Below are positions 8,141-14,259 of a stretch of DNA of 14,776 nucleotides, one piece after another. The DNA is taken from assembly GCA_002352445.1 (NCBI GenBank), contig DEIL01000059.1, positions 1 to 14,776 on the forward strand. The letters run 5' to 3'. The DNA comes from Desulfobulbaceae bacterium UBA2775 (lineage in GTDB: Bacteria; Desulfobacterota; Desulfobulbia; Desulfobulbales; Desulfocapsaceae). The notes beneath the pieces are model-generated. The model had not been told where the DNA came from, searched no databases, and was given only the letters and a program-made list of their open reading frames with translations. The first letter of the stretch is position 1; each line of letters opens with the position of its first letter. Made by a program: the position numbers and the translations under genes.

Positions 8141-9361
8141 ATGAAAATTCTCCTCGCAAATAAATTCTTCTTCCTAAATGGCGGTTCTGAAACCGTTTTT
8201 TTCCAGGAACGTGATTATCTCCTAAATCAAGGCATACCTGTCATTGACTTTGCCATGAACCACCCTAATAACTTCACTTCTAAATATTCCGATTCGTTTA
8301 TAGCTACTGTTGATTACCAAACTGATAAGAAAAATAGTGTATGGAGTAGCATGGCCGAAGCCATGGCGTTTGTCCATAACCGTGACGCAAGCAAATCCCT
8401 GGAACAGTTGATCCAGAAAGAAAAACCGAACATTGCTCACTTGCACAATATTTATCATCAAATAACCCCGGCCATCATCCCGCTTTTGAAAAAGCACGGG
8501 ATCAAAGTGATCATGACGCTCCATGATTACAAACTCCTATGCCCCAGCTATTCAATGATCGATAACGACGGAATAATCTGTGACAAATGTTCAGGGAAAT
8601 CCTTCTGGCACTCTGCCGTAAACAAGTGTCAATCGGGTGCGGGCTTTAAAAGCCTTCTGCTCGCAATTGAAGGTTACTGGCATAAATGGGCTCGAAGCTA
8701 TGACATGGTTGACCTTTTCCTGTCACCGAGCACATTCCTGGCTGAGTTGATGGTAAAGTACCGAATAGATCAGGAAAAAATTCTGGTTTTACATAACGGA
8801 ATCGATACCAATAAATTCAGTCATTCAGAAGAAGATGCAGGATATGCGGTTTATTTTGGGCGGATTTCAAGGGAAAAAGGCGTTCAAACACTTTTGAAGG
8901 CCCATCAGTCTTCAAAAACCAAATTACCCCTGAAGATTGTAGGGACCGGTCCCCTGCTGCATGAAATGCAGGAAAAATATCCCCAGGCTGAATATACGGG
9001 CTACAAGATCGGAGATGAATTGTACAAACTTATCAGCGAATCTTCGTTTGTTGTGGTCCCTTCTGAATGGTATGAGAATTGTTCCATGGTTGTTTTGGAG
9101 GCCATGGCAATGGGTAAGCCTGTTATCGGGTCAAAGACCGGAGGTATCCCGGAGCAGGTTGAGGATGGGAAAACAGGTTTTCTTTTTGAGATGGGTAATG
9201 TTGAAGAGTTGGTAGCAAAAATGAGTCTTTTGGCAGGAAACGCACAATTGAGAAGGAAGATGGGGAAAGCTGCTAGAAAGAAGCTTGAGCTTGACTACTC
9301 TTTAAATGCACATTGCAGAAAGCTATTTTCAATTTACGAGGACCTCTCCGGAGGGGGCTAA
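8141..9361 (+). CDS. GT4 family glycosyltransferase with Cys-rich insert
   Basis: This 406-residue GT-B enzyme starts at ATG 8141 (MKILLANKFFFLNGGSETVF), where the NGGSE glycine-rich loop is the typical N-terminal acceptor/phosphate-binding turn. Residues 147-163 carry a cysteine group (CDKC, then NKCQSG), seen in a recognisable GT4 subgroup and possibly metal-binding. The C-terminal domain has AVYFGRISREKGVQTLLKAH, LKIVGTGPL and the E-x7-E donor motif (Glu312 and Glu320, in YENCSMVVLEAMAMGKPVIG). It is complete. The ribosome site is poor. It begins 31 nt after the MITE-like element, so its original leader may have been altered. A radical SAM gene starts 19 nt downstream. Confidence 0.92.
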   Translation: MKILLANKFFFLNGGSETVFFQERDYLLNQGIPVIDFAMNHPNNFTSKYSDSFIATVDYQTDKKNSVWSSMAEAMAFVHNRDASKSLEQLIQKEKPNIAHLHNIYHQITPAIIPLLKKHGIKVIMTLHDYKLLCPSYSMIDNDGIICDKCSGKSFWHSAVNKCQSGAGFKSLLLAIEGYWHKWARSYDMVDLFLSPSTFLAELMVKYRIDQEKILVLHNGIDTNKFSHSEEDAGYAVYFGRISREKGVQTLLKAHQSSKTKLPLKIVGTGPLLHEMQEKYPQAEYTGYKIGDELYKLISESSFVVVPSEWYENCSMVVLEAMAMGKPVIGSKTGGIPEQVEDGKTGFLFEMGNVEELVAKMSLLAGNAQLRRKMGKAARKKLELDYSLNAHCRKLFSIYEDLSGGG

Positions 9362-9380
9362 ACAAGGGAGCTTTATTACC

Positions 9381-9749
9381 ATGCGTAACATTGTTCAAGG
9401 CAGTATAATAACAACATTTAGGTGTAACGCCAAATGCCACATGTGTGACTTCTATAAACATCCTACGAAGGCCTCAGAGGAAATTTCACCAAAACTTCTA
9501 GAAAAATTACCAGAGGGCCTCCGCATCAATATCACGGGTGGGGAACCGACGATTAGAAAGGATATTGATGATATATTTGAAGTTCTTTATGACAAATCCC
9601 ATCTCTTAGAGTTAAGCACAAATGGTTATTTCACGGATAGCAATAGGGGACGTACTTCCGATTATAAGTTTATATCCTACGCAAAACTCATACAAAGTTG
9701 CATAGAGAATGGCTCAATTGTAGGGAAAGAAACGAAAGACTTTGAGTAA
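9381..9749 (+). pseudogene. Radical SAM protein, truncated by the 138-bp element
   Basis: ATG 9381 has AGGGAG ten nt upstream, so translation probably starts. The native part is about 87 codons: the radical SAM cluster motif CNAKCHMC (Cys15, Cys19, Cys22) and the SAM-binding GGEP (53-56), ending in STNGYFTD. From 9642 the frame enters the MITE-like element and picks up 35 foreign residues (starting NRGRTSDYKF) before TAA at 9747-9749. The protein is closely similar in arrangement to the intact radical SAM gene that follows (TGGEP, STNGYFT), so it is a tandem paralogue. It lacks most of the barrel and the C-terminal cysteine domain, so it should be inactive, though a short iron-sulfur-binding peptide could still be made. 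Confidence 0.82.
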
Positions 9750-9779
9750 CTTATAATCTGACGAACGACCCATCCCCCA
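9642..9779. mobile_element. 138-bp MITE-like element, copy 2
   Basis: This is the second copy of the 7972-8109 element, same orientation, with five substitutions and no indels. The inverted ends are 9647-9670 and 9748-9771. The right end has one more mismatch than in copy 1 (a T to A change within the outer ACGTCCC). It lies inside the radical SAM coding sequence after codon 87. The rest of that gene is not found on the far side; 9780-9855 holds no recognisable coding sequence. So the insertion was accompanied or followed by a deletion. Confidence 0.78.
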
Positions 9780-9855
9780 TCCCCTTGTTAGAAATGCGGA
9801 AAATGACGAATGATAGGTGGCGTTTTGATTTCCTGGAAGCGGAGTGTTTTAGGAT

Positions 9856-10860
9856 ATGGAAGCTTGTTTAATAGTCACGTACCGGTGCAATGCCAAATGT
9901 TATATGTGCAACACCTGGCAGCACCCCTCAACAAAAGAAAAGGAATTTGCACCAGAGTTGGTGAATAAAATCCCTTCCGAACTCAAATTCATAAACATCA
10001 CCGGGGGGGAACCCTTTCTAAGGAATGATCTTGACGAGATTGTTGGAATTGCTCTCAACAAAACAAAGAGATTGGTCATCAGCACAAACGGATATTTCAC
10101 GGAAAAAATAACAAACCTGGCCGAAAAGTACGGAAACCGAATCGGCTTCCGTATTTCCATTGAAGGGCTCCCCGCCGCAAATGATGAATTGCGGGGGATT
10201 AAAAACGGCTTTGATCATGGACTCAGAACCCTGGTCACCCTGCATGGCATGGGGATTAAGGATATCGGTTTCGGCATGACCGTTTCGGATAGAAACGCCA
10301 AAGACATGATAGAACTCTACCGCCTGGCAAATGCCATGGGCCTGGAGTTCGCGACCGCCACAACCCACAACTCATACTATTTTCACAAGGACGACAACGC
10401 ACTTGAAAACCCCGAAATGGTTGCTGGTGAGTTCGAGAGAATTGCAGGAGAACTGCTCCGAACAAACAAACCCAAAAACTGGTTCAGGGCCTACTTCAAT
10501 ATGGGACTTGCCAACAAAGTCAGGGGCGGAAAAAGACCCCTGCCATGCGAGGTGGGAACGGATGTTTTCTTTCTCGATCCTTATGCCAATATCATGCCCT
10601 GCAACGGGTCTGATGAACCGATGATCATGGGCAATCTGAAAGAACAATCTTTTGATGAAATATGGCAGGGGGAAAAGGCGGAAGAGATTCGAAAACAGGT
10701 AAGGGCCTGCGGCAAAGAATGCTGGATGATCGGGTCGGCATCTCCGGCCATGAAAAAGAAAATTGCCGTTCCTTTGAAATGGGTTTTGAGGAATAAGATA
10801 AGAATGATCAAACAAAAAGATAAGGGTGTGGGTTTAGATCCCATCATTGTTAGGCCATGA
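9856..10860 (+). CDS. Radical SAM protein with SPASM/twitch-like C-terminus
   Basis: This 334-residue protein starts at ATG 9856 with GGAG 11 nt upstream. The radical SAM [4Fe-4S] motif is CNAKCYMC (Cys11, Cys15, Cys18), followed by TGGEP at 49-53 and ISTNGYFTE. The C-terminal region has four cysteines: 231 (PCEVG), 249 (MPCNGS), 285 and 289 (ACGKECWM). It also has MGNLKEQSFDEIW, the layout of a SPASM or twitch auxiliary cluster domain. Such enzymes use 5'-deoxyadenosyl radicals to modify peptides, sugars or other small substrates. In a glycan cluster, with a methyltransferase overlapping by 14 nt, a sugar or lipid-carrier modification is plausible, but the substrate is unknown. It is the intact member of a duplicated group with a truncated copy upstream and a fragment downstream. 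Confidence 0.9.
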   Translation: MEACLIVTYRCNAKCYMCNTWQHPSTKEKEFAPELVNKIPSELKFINITGGEPFLRNDLDEIVGIALNKTKRLVISTNGYFTEKITNLAEKYGNRIGFRISIEGLPAANDELRGIKNGFDHGLRTLVTLHGMGIKDIGFGMTVSDRNAKDMIELYRLANAMGLEFATATTHNSYYFHKDDNALENPEMVAGEFERIAGELLRTNKPKNWFRAYFNMGLANKVRGGKRPLPCEVGTDVFFLDPYANIMPCNGSDEPMIMGNLKEQSFDEIWQGEKAEEIRKQVRACGKECWMIGSASPAMKKKIAVPLKWVLRNKIRMIKQKDKGVGLDPIIVRP

Positions 10861-11494
10861 TATGAGAACCGTAAAGCATTCTCTAATGAAAAAGAGCCGG
10901 GAAAAAAAGTATCAGCAGTTCATTTCCTTGACTAAACCTTCTAAGCAATCAAGGATATTGGATGTTGGCGTAGCGGATCAAGAATATTCGCCCTTTGACA
11001 ATTATCTTGAGAAGAAATACCCATATCCTCATAACATCACAGCTCTTTCAATCCATCCATTAACTGCATTTAAAAAAAGGTACCCTGATATAAAACCAAT
11101 GACTTATGATGGGGGTAAATTCCCTTTCAATAACAAAGAGTTTCAATTTGTATATTCAAACGCTGTTATTGAGCATGTTGGCGGATTCGAAAAACAATTA
11201 TTATTTATCAATGAAATGCTCAGAGTGGGAGATGCGTTTTATTTTACAACCCCAGCAAAAGAATTTCCATTGGAGATACACACCAACTATCCAATCTTAC
11301 ATTGGTTTCCCGATAAAGTATTTGACAAGATAATTACACGCTTAGGAAAGGGATGGGCTTCGGGTGATTATATGAATTTACTAAATAAAAAGCGCATCAA
11401 AGCCCTCTTGGAAGCAGCCAGCATCAAGGAATTTAGAATTCTGACGCACAGGCTTGGTCCGTTTCCACTTCATTACGATGTTTATGGTAGGTGA
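10847..11494 (+). CDS. Class I SAM-dependent methyltransferase (Methyltransf_11-like)
   Basis: This protein is 215 residues from ATG 10847, which overlaps the radical SAM gene by 14 nt. A second in-frame ATG at 10862, directly after the upstream stop, is equally possible; neither has a clear Shine-Dalgarno, so coupled translation is likely. SAM-binding motif I is RILDVGVAD (about 36-44), followed by the acidic loop and YSNAVIEHVGGFEKQLLFIN, the usual motif of Methyltransf_11 proteins, then LRVGDAFYFTTPAKEFPLE. The C-terminal part probably recognises substrate. It would methylate a small molecule, most likely a sugar or a glycan end. Pairing with the radical SAM gene suggests a shared modification pathway (inference). 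It is AT-richer than the radical SAM gene before it. Confidence 0.88.
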   Translation: MLGHDMRTVKHSLMKKSREKKYQQFISLTKPSKQSRILDVGVADQEYSPFDNYLEKKYPYPHNITALSIHPLTAFKKRYPDIKPMTYDGGKFPFNNKEFQFVYSNAVIEHVGGFEKQLLFINEMLRVGDAFYFTTPAKEFPLEIHTNYPILHWFPDKVFDKIITRLGKGWASGDYMNLLNKKRIKALLEAASIKEFRILTHRLGPFPLHYDVYGR

Positions 11495-11521
11495 CAGAGA
11501 TAACAATATTCGTTTGAAAAC

Positions 11522-11646
11522 CTCCCCGCTGCAAATTATGAATTGCGGGGGATCAAGAACGGTTTTGATCATGGACTCAGGACCCTGCTCACCCTACATG
11601 GCATAGGGATGAAGGATATCGGTTTCGGCATGACCGTTTCGGATAG
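11522..11646 (+). pseudogene. Internal fragment of a third radical SAM copy
   Basis: These 125 bases align without gaps to 10168-10292 inside the intact radical SAM gene, at a constant offset of 1354, with 10 mismatches (92% identity). Six of the ten are synonymous, and the peptide (LRGIKNGFDHGLRTL, then DIGFGMTVSD) is nearly unchanged. The source paralogue was therefore under coding constraint before it was broken. There is no start, iron-sulfur motif or C-terminus. The fragment stops 7 nt before the left inverted repeat of the GxxExxY unit. Confidence 0.85.
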
Positions 11647-11653
11647 GGAATTA

Positions 11654-11682
11654 GCCACAGACCCACACGGACTGACACAGAC
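11654..11682 (+). repeat. Left 29-bp terminal inverted repeat of the GxxExxY unit
   Basis: It begins GCCACAGACCCACACGG and matches the reverse complement of 12133-12161 at 28 of 29 positions. Downstream of it, before the gene, lies a small hairpin (TCCGGC at 11688-11693 and GCCGGA at 11701-11706). A GGAGGA at 11704-11709 is rather far (21 nt) from the start codon to act as ribosome site. Confidence 0.85.
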
Positions 11683-11730
11683 CTTTATCCGGCCAACCTT
11701 GCCGGAGGAAACAGTCTTCATTATCACCAA

Positions 11731-12093
11731 ATGAAACTAAACGATATTACATACGCAATCAATGGGGCTGTTTTTGAAGTAAACCGCGTTCTTGGTGCTG
11801 GTTTTCTCGAAAAAGTGTACGAAAAAGCCCTGATTATTGAGCTGCGAGAACGTGGGTTGAAGGCTGAAAGTCAGACACCTATCGAGGTTCGGTATAAGGA
11901 TGAAGTCGTGGGTAAATATTATGCTGATGTCCTGGTGGAAGGACAAGTCATCTTGGAACTGAAAGCAGTTGATCACCTTCAAAGGGTTCATGAAGCCCAG
12001 CTTTTGAATTATCTGAAGGCAACGGGATACAAAACCGGATTATTGATAAATTTCAATCATCCGAAAGCTGAAATAAAGAGGTTTGTAATGTAG
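11731..12093 (+). CDS. GxxExxY family protein (PDDEXK nuclease-like fold)
   Basis: This 120-residue protein starts at ATG 11731 (MKLNDITYAINGAVFEVNRV). The name-giving motif is at residues 24-30 (GFLEKVY), inside LGAGFLEKVYEKAL. Further on, Asp66 in YYADVLVEG and Glu76-x-Lys78 in VILELKAV form a D-ExK arrangement typical of PD-(D/E)xK nuclease-like folds. The rest, HEAQLLNYLKATGYKTGLLINF, also matches the family. The length is normal and the frame intact. The biochemical role of the family is not established; nucleic-acid cleavage or repair is inferred from fold. It is unrelated to polysaccharide synthesis and sits as a single gene between two inverted 29-bp repeats. Confidence 0.9.
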   Translation: MKLNDITYAINGAVFEVNRVLGAGFLEKVYEKALIIELRERGLKAESQTPIEVRYKDEVVGKYYADVLVEGQVILELKAVDHLQRVHEAQLLNYLKATGYKTGLLINFNHPKAEIKRFVM

Positions 12094-12132
12094 CCACAGA
12101 TTTACACAGTCGTTTAAATTTGTGAGGTCATC

Positions 12133-12161
12133 GTCTGTGTTAGTCCGTGTGGGTCTGTGGC
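12133..12161 (-). repeat. Right 29-bp terminal inverted repeat of the GxxExxY unit
   Basis: This is the inverted counterpart of 11654-11682 with one mismatch. It ends 9 nt before the ATG of the next glycosyltransferase, so it occupies the place of that gene's ribosome binding site and leader. Confidence 0.85.
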
Positions 12162-12170
12162 AAAATAATC

Positions 12171-13277
12171 ATGAAAATATTCGTTACCGGCACCAGAGGC
12201 ATTCCCGATATCCCCGGCGGCGTTGAAAAACACTGCCAGGAACTCTATCCGCTGATTGCCGCCCAGGGGCAGGAAATCTTCCTTGCCACACGAAAGTCCT
12301 ATGTGAACGGAAACCGGCAAGCATCGTGGCAAGGGGTGCAATTGGTCCACACCTTTGCTCCCCATAAAAAGAGTCTGGAAGCCATTGTCCACACCTTTCT
12401 GGCAATCATCAAAGCGCGTCTCGTAAACCCGGACATCGTCCACATCCATGCTGTGGGGCCGGGACTTATGGCCCCCTTTGCACGCCTGCTGGGATTGAAA
12501 GTTGTCGTTACAAACCATGGGCCGGACTACGACCGCCGGAAGTGGGGAAAGACGGCCAGGATTATGCTGCGCCTGGGGGAATACTGCGGCGGTCGTTTTG
12601 GAAATGAAGTTATCGTAATTTCGCAGGTTATCGCGGATATCGTCCGTGAACGATGCAGTCGTGAATCTAATCTTGTTTACAACGGCGTGCCCCTGGCCGA
12701 AAAGAGCAAAAGTGCATCTTTCTTGGAAGAGATAGGTGTTGCGCCCGGAAAATACGTCCTGGCGGTGTCCCGGTTTGTTCCTGAAAAAGGGCTGGATATG
12801 CTTGTGAGGGCCTTTCAGGGTATTAAAGGAGATCAAAAACTGCTTATTGCGGGAGATGCCGACCACGAAACAGAATACAGCAAAAAACTGAAAAGACTGA
12901 TTGCTCAAAATGACCGGGTCGTCAGCACCGGTTACATCACCGGCGAACCCCTGAACCAGGTATTTTCACACGCCCGTCTCTTTGTACTCCCTTCCTTTCA
13001 TGAGGGGCTGCCTATAGCGCTTCTTGAAGCCATGAGCTATGGTCTTTCGGTTCTGGTTTCCGATATTCCTGCAAACCTGGAGGTGGATCTGGCGCCTGAA
13101 AGATATTTCAGATGCGGTGATGAAACCGATTTGAAAATCAAAATGGAAGCCCTGCTCAAACAGGACCTGACGGAAAGGGAAAAGCGGGACATGCGCCTTC
13201 AGATCGCCGAGAAGTACACCTGGTTGAAGATTGCGGAGCAAACGGTTGAGGTGTATCGCAAGGCGATGAAAAGATGA
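12171..13277 (+). CDS. GT4 family glycosyltransferase
   Basis: This is a 368-residue GT-B enzyme. I chose ATG 12171 (MKIFVTGTRGIPDIPGGVEK) because the glycine-rich acceptor-domain loop begins there. The longer frame from GTG 12147 only adds residues encoded in the inverted repeat. The C-terminal domain shows YVLAVSRFVPEKGLDMLVRA, LLIAGDADH, VVSTGYITGEPLNQVF and the E-x7-E donor motif (Glu278 and Glu286, in HEGLPIALLEAMSYG). The GTRGIP..GGVEK start is typical of a subgroup often found in capsule and O-antigen clusters. It is GC-richer than the 2952-8000 genes. There is no Shine-Dalgarno because the repeat abuts the start; expression may depend on readthrough of the GxxExxY unit. It is the last polysaccharide gene in the window. 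Confidence 0.92.
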   Translation: MKIFVTGTRGIPDIPGGVEKHCQELYPLIAAQGQEIFLATRKSYVNGNRQASWQGVQLVHTFAPHKKSLEAIVHTFLAIIKARLVNPDIVHIHAVGPGLMAPFARLLGLKVVVTNHGPDYDRRKWGKTARIMLRLGEYCGGRFGNEVIVISQVIADIVRERCSRESNLVYNGVPLAEKSKSASFLEEIGVAPGKYVLAVSRFVPEKGLDMLVRAFQGIKGDQKLLIAGDADHETEYSKKLKRLIAQNDRVVSTGYITGEPLNQVFSHARLFVLPSFHEGLPIALLEAMSYGLSVLVSDIPANLEVDLAPERYFRCGDETDLKIKMEALLKQDLTEREKRDMRLQIAEKYTWLKIAEQTVEVYRKAMKR

Positions 13278-13315
13278 ACATCGAACGTCCAAGGTTGAAT
13301 GCTCAATGGGAGAGA

Positions 13316-13357
13316 GTCGGATGTCAGAGGTCGGACGTCGGACGTCGGACGTCAGGG
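13316..13357 (+). repeat. Heptanucleotide repeat array A (6 units)
   Basis: Six consecutive 7-nt units fit GTCGGAY/GTCAGRG: GTCGGAT, GTCAGAG, three GTCGGAC, and GTCAGGG. The array starts 38 nt after the glycosyltransferase stop. It has the same period and unit family as the arrays flanking the four-helix-bundle gene about 0.9 kb downstream. No protein is supported across it. Confidence 0.85.
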
Positions 13358-13408
13358 GGCAGAGGCGCTGTTGAAGCTGATTATAGTTCGCTGAGGGGAA
13401 TAGAGACC

Positions 13409-13651
13409 TTATTGGGTCTGCGTAGTAACGGTGCCGGCAAGCCTTTCTTTCACCCACATCCGGACCAGGGTGGACATCCCAAGGCCCTTGCTACTCGCAA
13501 CTGCTTTCAGTTCATCAAGGGTTGGTGTGTCCAGGCGCAACGTCAAAACCCGTTCCTTTCGGAACACCAGATCGTCAGGCTTGGGCAAGAAGTCCTTTAC
13601 TATTTTCCCCGTCTGCATGGGCTGATCGGTGTATTTGATTTTCTTGGTCAT
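13409..13651 (-). CDS. brnA: BrnA/CopG-type ribbon-helix-helix antitoxin
   Basis: This is an 80-residue minus-strand protein. ATG 13651-13649 is preceded (on its strand) by AAGGAGA at 13665-13659 with ideal spacing, which fixes the start. The N-terminal part is polar (MTKKIKYTDQPM). The C-terminal part VLTLRLDTPTLDELKAVASS followed by LGMSTLVRMWVKERL reads as a ribbon-helix-helix DNA-binding domain of the CopG type. It would bind and neutralise the BrnT toxin and repress the shared promoter. It starts 77 nt before the end of the toxin gene, in a different frame. The helix sequence is closer to generic CopG-family antitoxins than to classical BrnA, so the symbol is by partnership. Confidence 0.85.
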   Translation of the reverse strand: MTKKIKYTDQPMQTGKIVKDFLPKPDDLVFRKERVLTLRLDTPTLDELKAVASSKGLGMSTLVRMWVKERLAGTVTTQTQ

Positions 13652-13910
13652 ATATCTTTCTCCTTTTTCTCCAGTACCCTGCTCCGATGATCCGGATTCT
13701 CCCCTGCCTTTCGGTAAAACGTACGGTCATGATGCCATCTTTGACTTTGCCAAAACAAAAGAACCGATCTTCGTTAGCACTATGGCCCAAATCCTCAATA
13801 ATCACTCGATCGGGATCTGCAAAGGCGTATTGGGCATTCAGAAACGAAACCCCATGCTTCTCCTCGTTTTGCTGGTTTTTCACATCGTCCCACTCAAAGC
13901 TTGATCTCAT
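13575..13910 (-). CDS. brnT: BrnT family type II toxin
   Basis: This is a 111-residue minus-strand protein, first gene of the pair. ATG 13910-13908 gives MRSSFEWDD, matching the typical BrnT beginning; a TTG at 13928 would add six residues. Family features are FEWDDVKNQQNEEKHGVSF, then AFADPDRVIIED and IMTVRFTERQ, then IRIIGAGYWRKRRKIYD. BrnT has a RelE-like fold and acts as a ribonuclease that stops translation. The core should end near YD; the remaining 20 or so residues come from reading across the antitoxin start in another frame, giving a 77-nt overlap. There is no clear Shine-Dalgarno before the ATG. Confidence 0.88.
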   Translation of the reverse strand: MRSSFEWDDVKNQQNEEKHGVSFLNAQYAFADPDRVIIEDLGHSANEDRFFCFGKVKDGIMTVRFTERQGRIRIIGAGYWRKRRKIYDQENQIHRSAHADGENSKGLLAQA

Positions 13911-13917
13911 ATGACGG

Positions 13918-13945
13918 ATGTAATACAAACGGAAGGCATTGTCAA
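13918..13945 (-). promoter_or_regulatory. Possible brnTA promoter
   Basis: On the minus strand a perfect TTGACA (13945-13940) is followed after 16 nt by TTACAT (13923-13918), a weak -10. Transcription would start within a base or two of the brnT ATG at 13910, so the mRNA may be leaderless, consistent with the absence of a ribosome site. This is a motif match only. Confidence 0.3.
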
Positions 13946-13981
13946 GAAGTGAATTGGAGAGTTGGTTTAAGGCGTTAAGAG

Positions 13982-14000
13982 TTAAGGGGGACGTCCTTAA
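13982..14000. repeat. REP-like hairpin before the transposase remnant
   Basis: TTAAGG (13982-13987) and CCTTAA (13995-14000) form a stem around a 7-nt loop. The embedded GGACGTCC is itself palindromic. It lies 38 nt upstream of the RAYT remnant, where REP sequences are expected. Its GGGGACGT core also occurs at the ends of the 138-bp elements at 7972 and 9642. Confidence 0.5.
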
Positions 14001-14038
14001 ATAGGGAATATCAGTCGTATGTTGAAAAGGGAATTTCC

Positions 14039-14191
14039 ATGGGAAGGCGTCCTGAGCTGCTAGGCGGCGGCTTGATCAGGAGCCTTGGGGGATGGGATGA
14101 AGTCAAAAGGATGAAGCTTGCGGCGGTGAGCTACGCAGTAAAAAGAGGAGAGAAGATAGAGAAAGAAGCAGGCTTTCATTTGGACGATTGA
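14039..14191 (+). pseudogene. REP-associated tyrosine transposase (RAYT) remnant
   Basis: A 50-codon frame from ATG 14039 to TGA 14189-14191 reads RRPELLGGGLIRSLGGWDEV, a segment I recognise from the C-terminal part of Y1_Tnp/RAYT proteins. It then jumps to VSYAVKRGEKIEKEAGF, which resembles the very C-terminus (helix-turn-helix tail) of the same family. The catalytic domain with its HUH and tyrosine is absent, and the link between the two parts looks like an internal deletion. It cannot act. Family assignment rests on motif memory, so it is moderate. Confidence 0.6.
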
Positions 14192-14224
14192 GTTATTTGA
14201 TTATTTAAGGCCGCCCCCCCCGAT

Positions 14225-14259
14225 GTCAGAGGTCGGAGGTCTGAGACCGGAGGTCGAAT
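14225..14259 (+). repeat. Heptanucleotide repeat array B, providing the ribosome binding site
   Basis: Five 7-nt units are present: GTCAGAG, GTCGGAG, GTCTGAG, ACCGGAG and a degenerate GTCGAAT. The last unit ends directly against the ATG at 14260. The GGAGG at 14249-14253, formed by two adjoining units, lies 6 nt from the start codon and is an excellent Shine-Dalgarno for the four-helix-bundle gene. Confidence 0.85.

Larger units (their letters stand above)
11654..12161. mobile_element. Inverted-repeat-bounded GxxExxY cassette
   Basis: A 508-bp unit consists of a 29-bp left repeat, a single small gene (GxxExxY family), and a 29-bp right repeat that is the left one inverted with one mismatch. 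A weaker third copy of the repeat's first half (GCCACAGA) begins at 12093 on the stop codon of the gene. The unit separates a radical SAM fragment from the last glycosyltransferase. It contains no transposase. I infer a mobile or recombined cassette; the family-level biology of such units is not established knowledge to me. Confidence 0.6.

Noticed and set aside
11543..11734. Plus-strand frame of 63 codons starting in the radical SAM fragment
   Set aside because: It is a chance fusion of the fragment with the left inverted repeat, not a gene in its own right.
12114..12908. 264-codon minus-strand frame opposite the last glycosyltransferase
   Set aside because: It overlaps an unmistakable GT4 on the other strand, has no recognisable motifs, and begins and ends within unrelated features including the inverted repeat.
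13274..13690. Plus-strand frame of 138 codons after the last glycosyltransferase
   Set aside because: It runs through heptamer array A and then antisense to brnA/brnT. Its translation is repeat-derived and low-complexity at the start.
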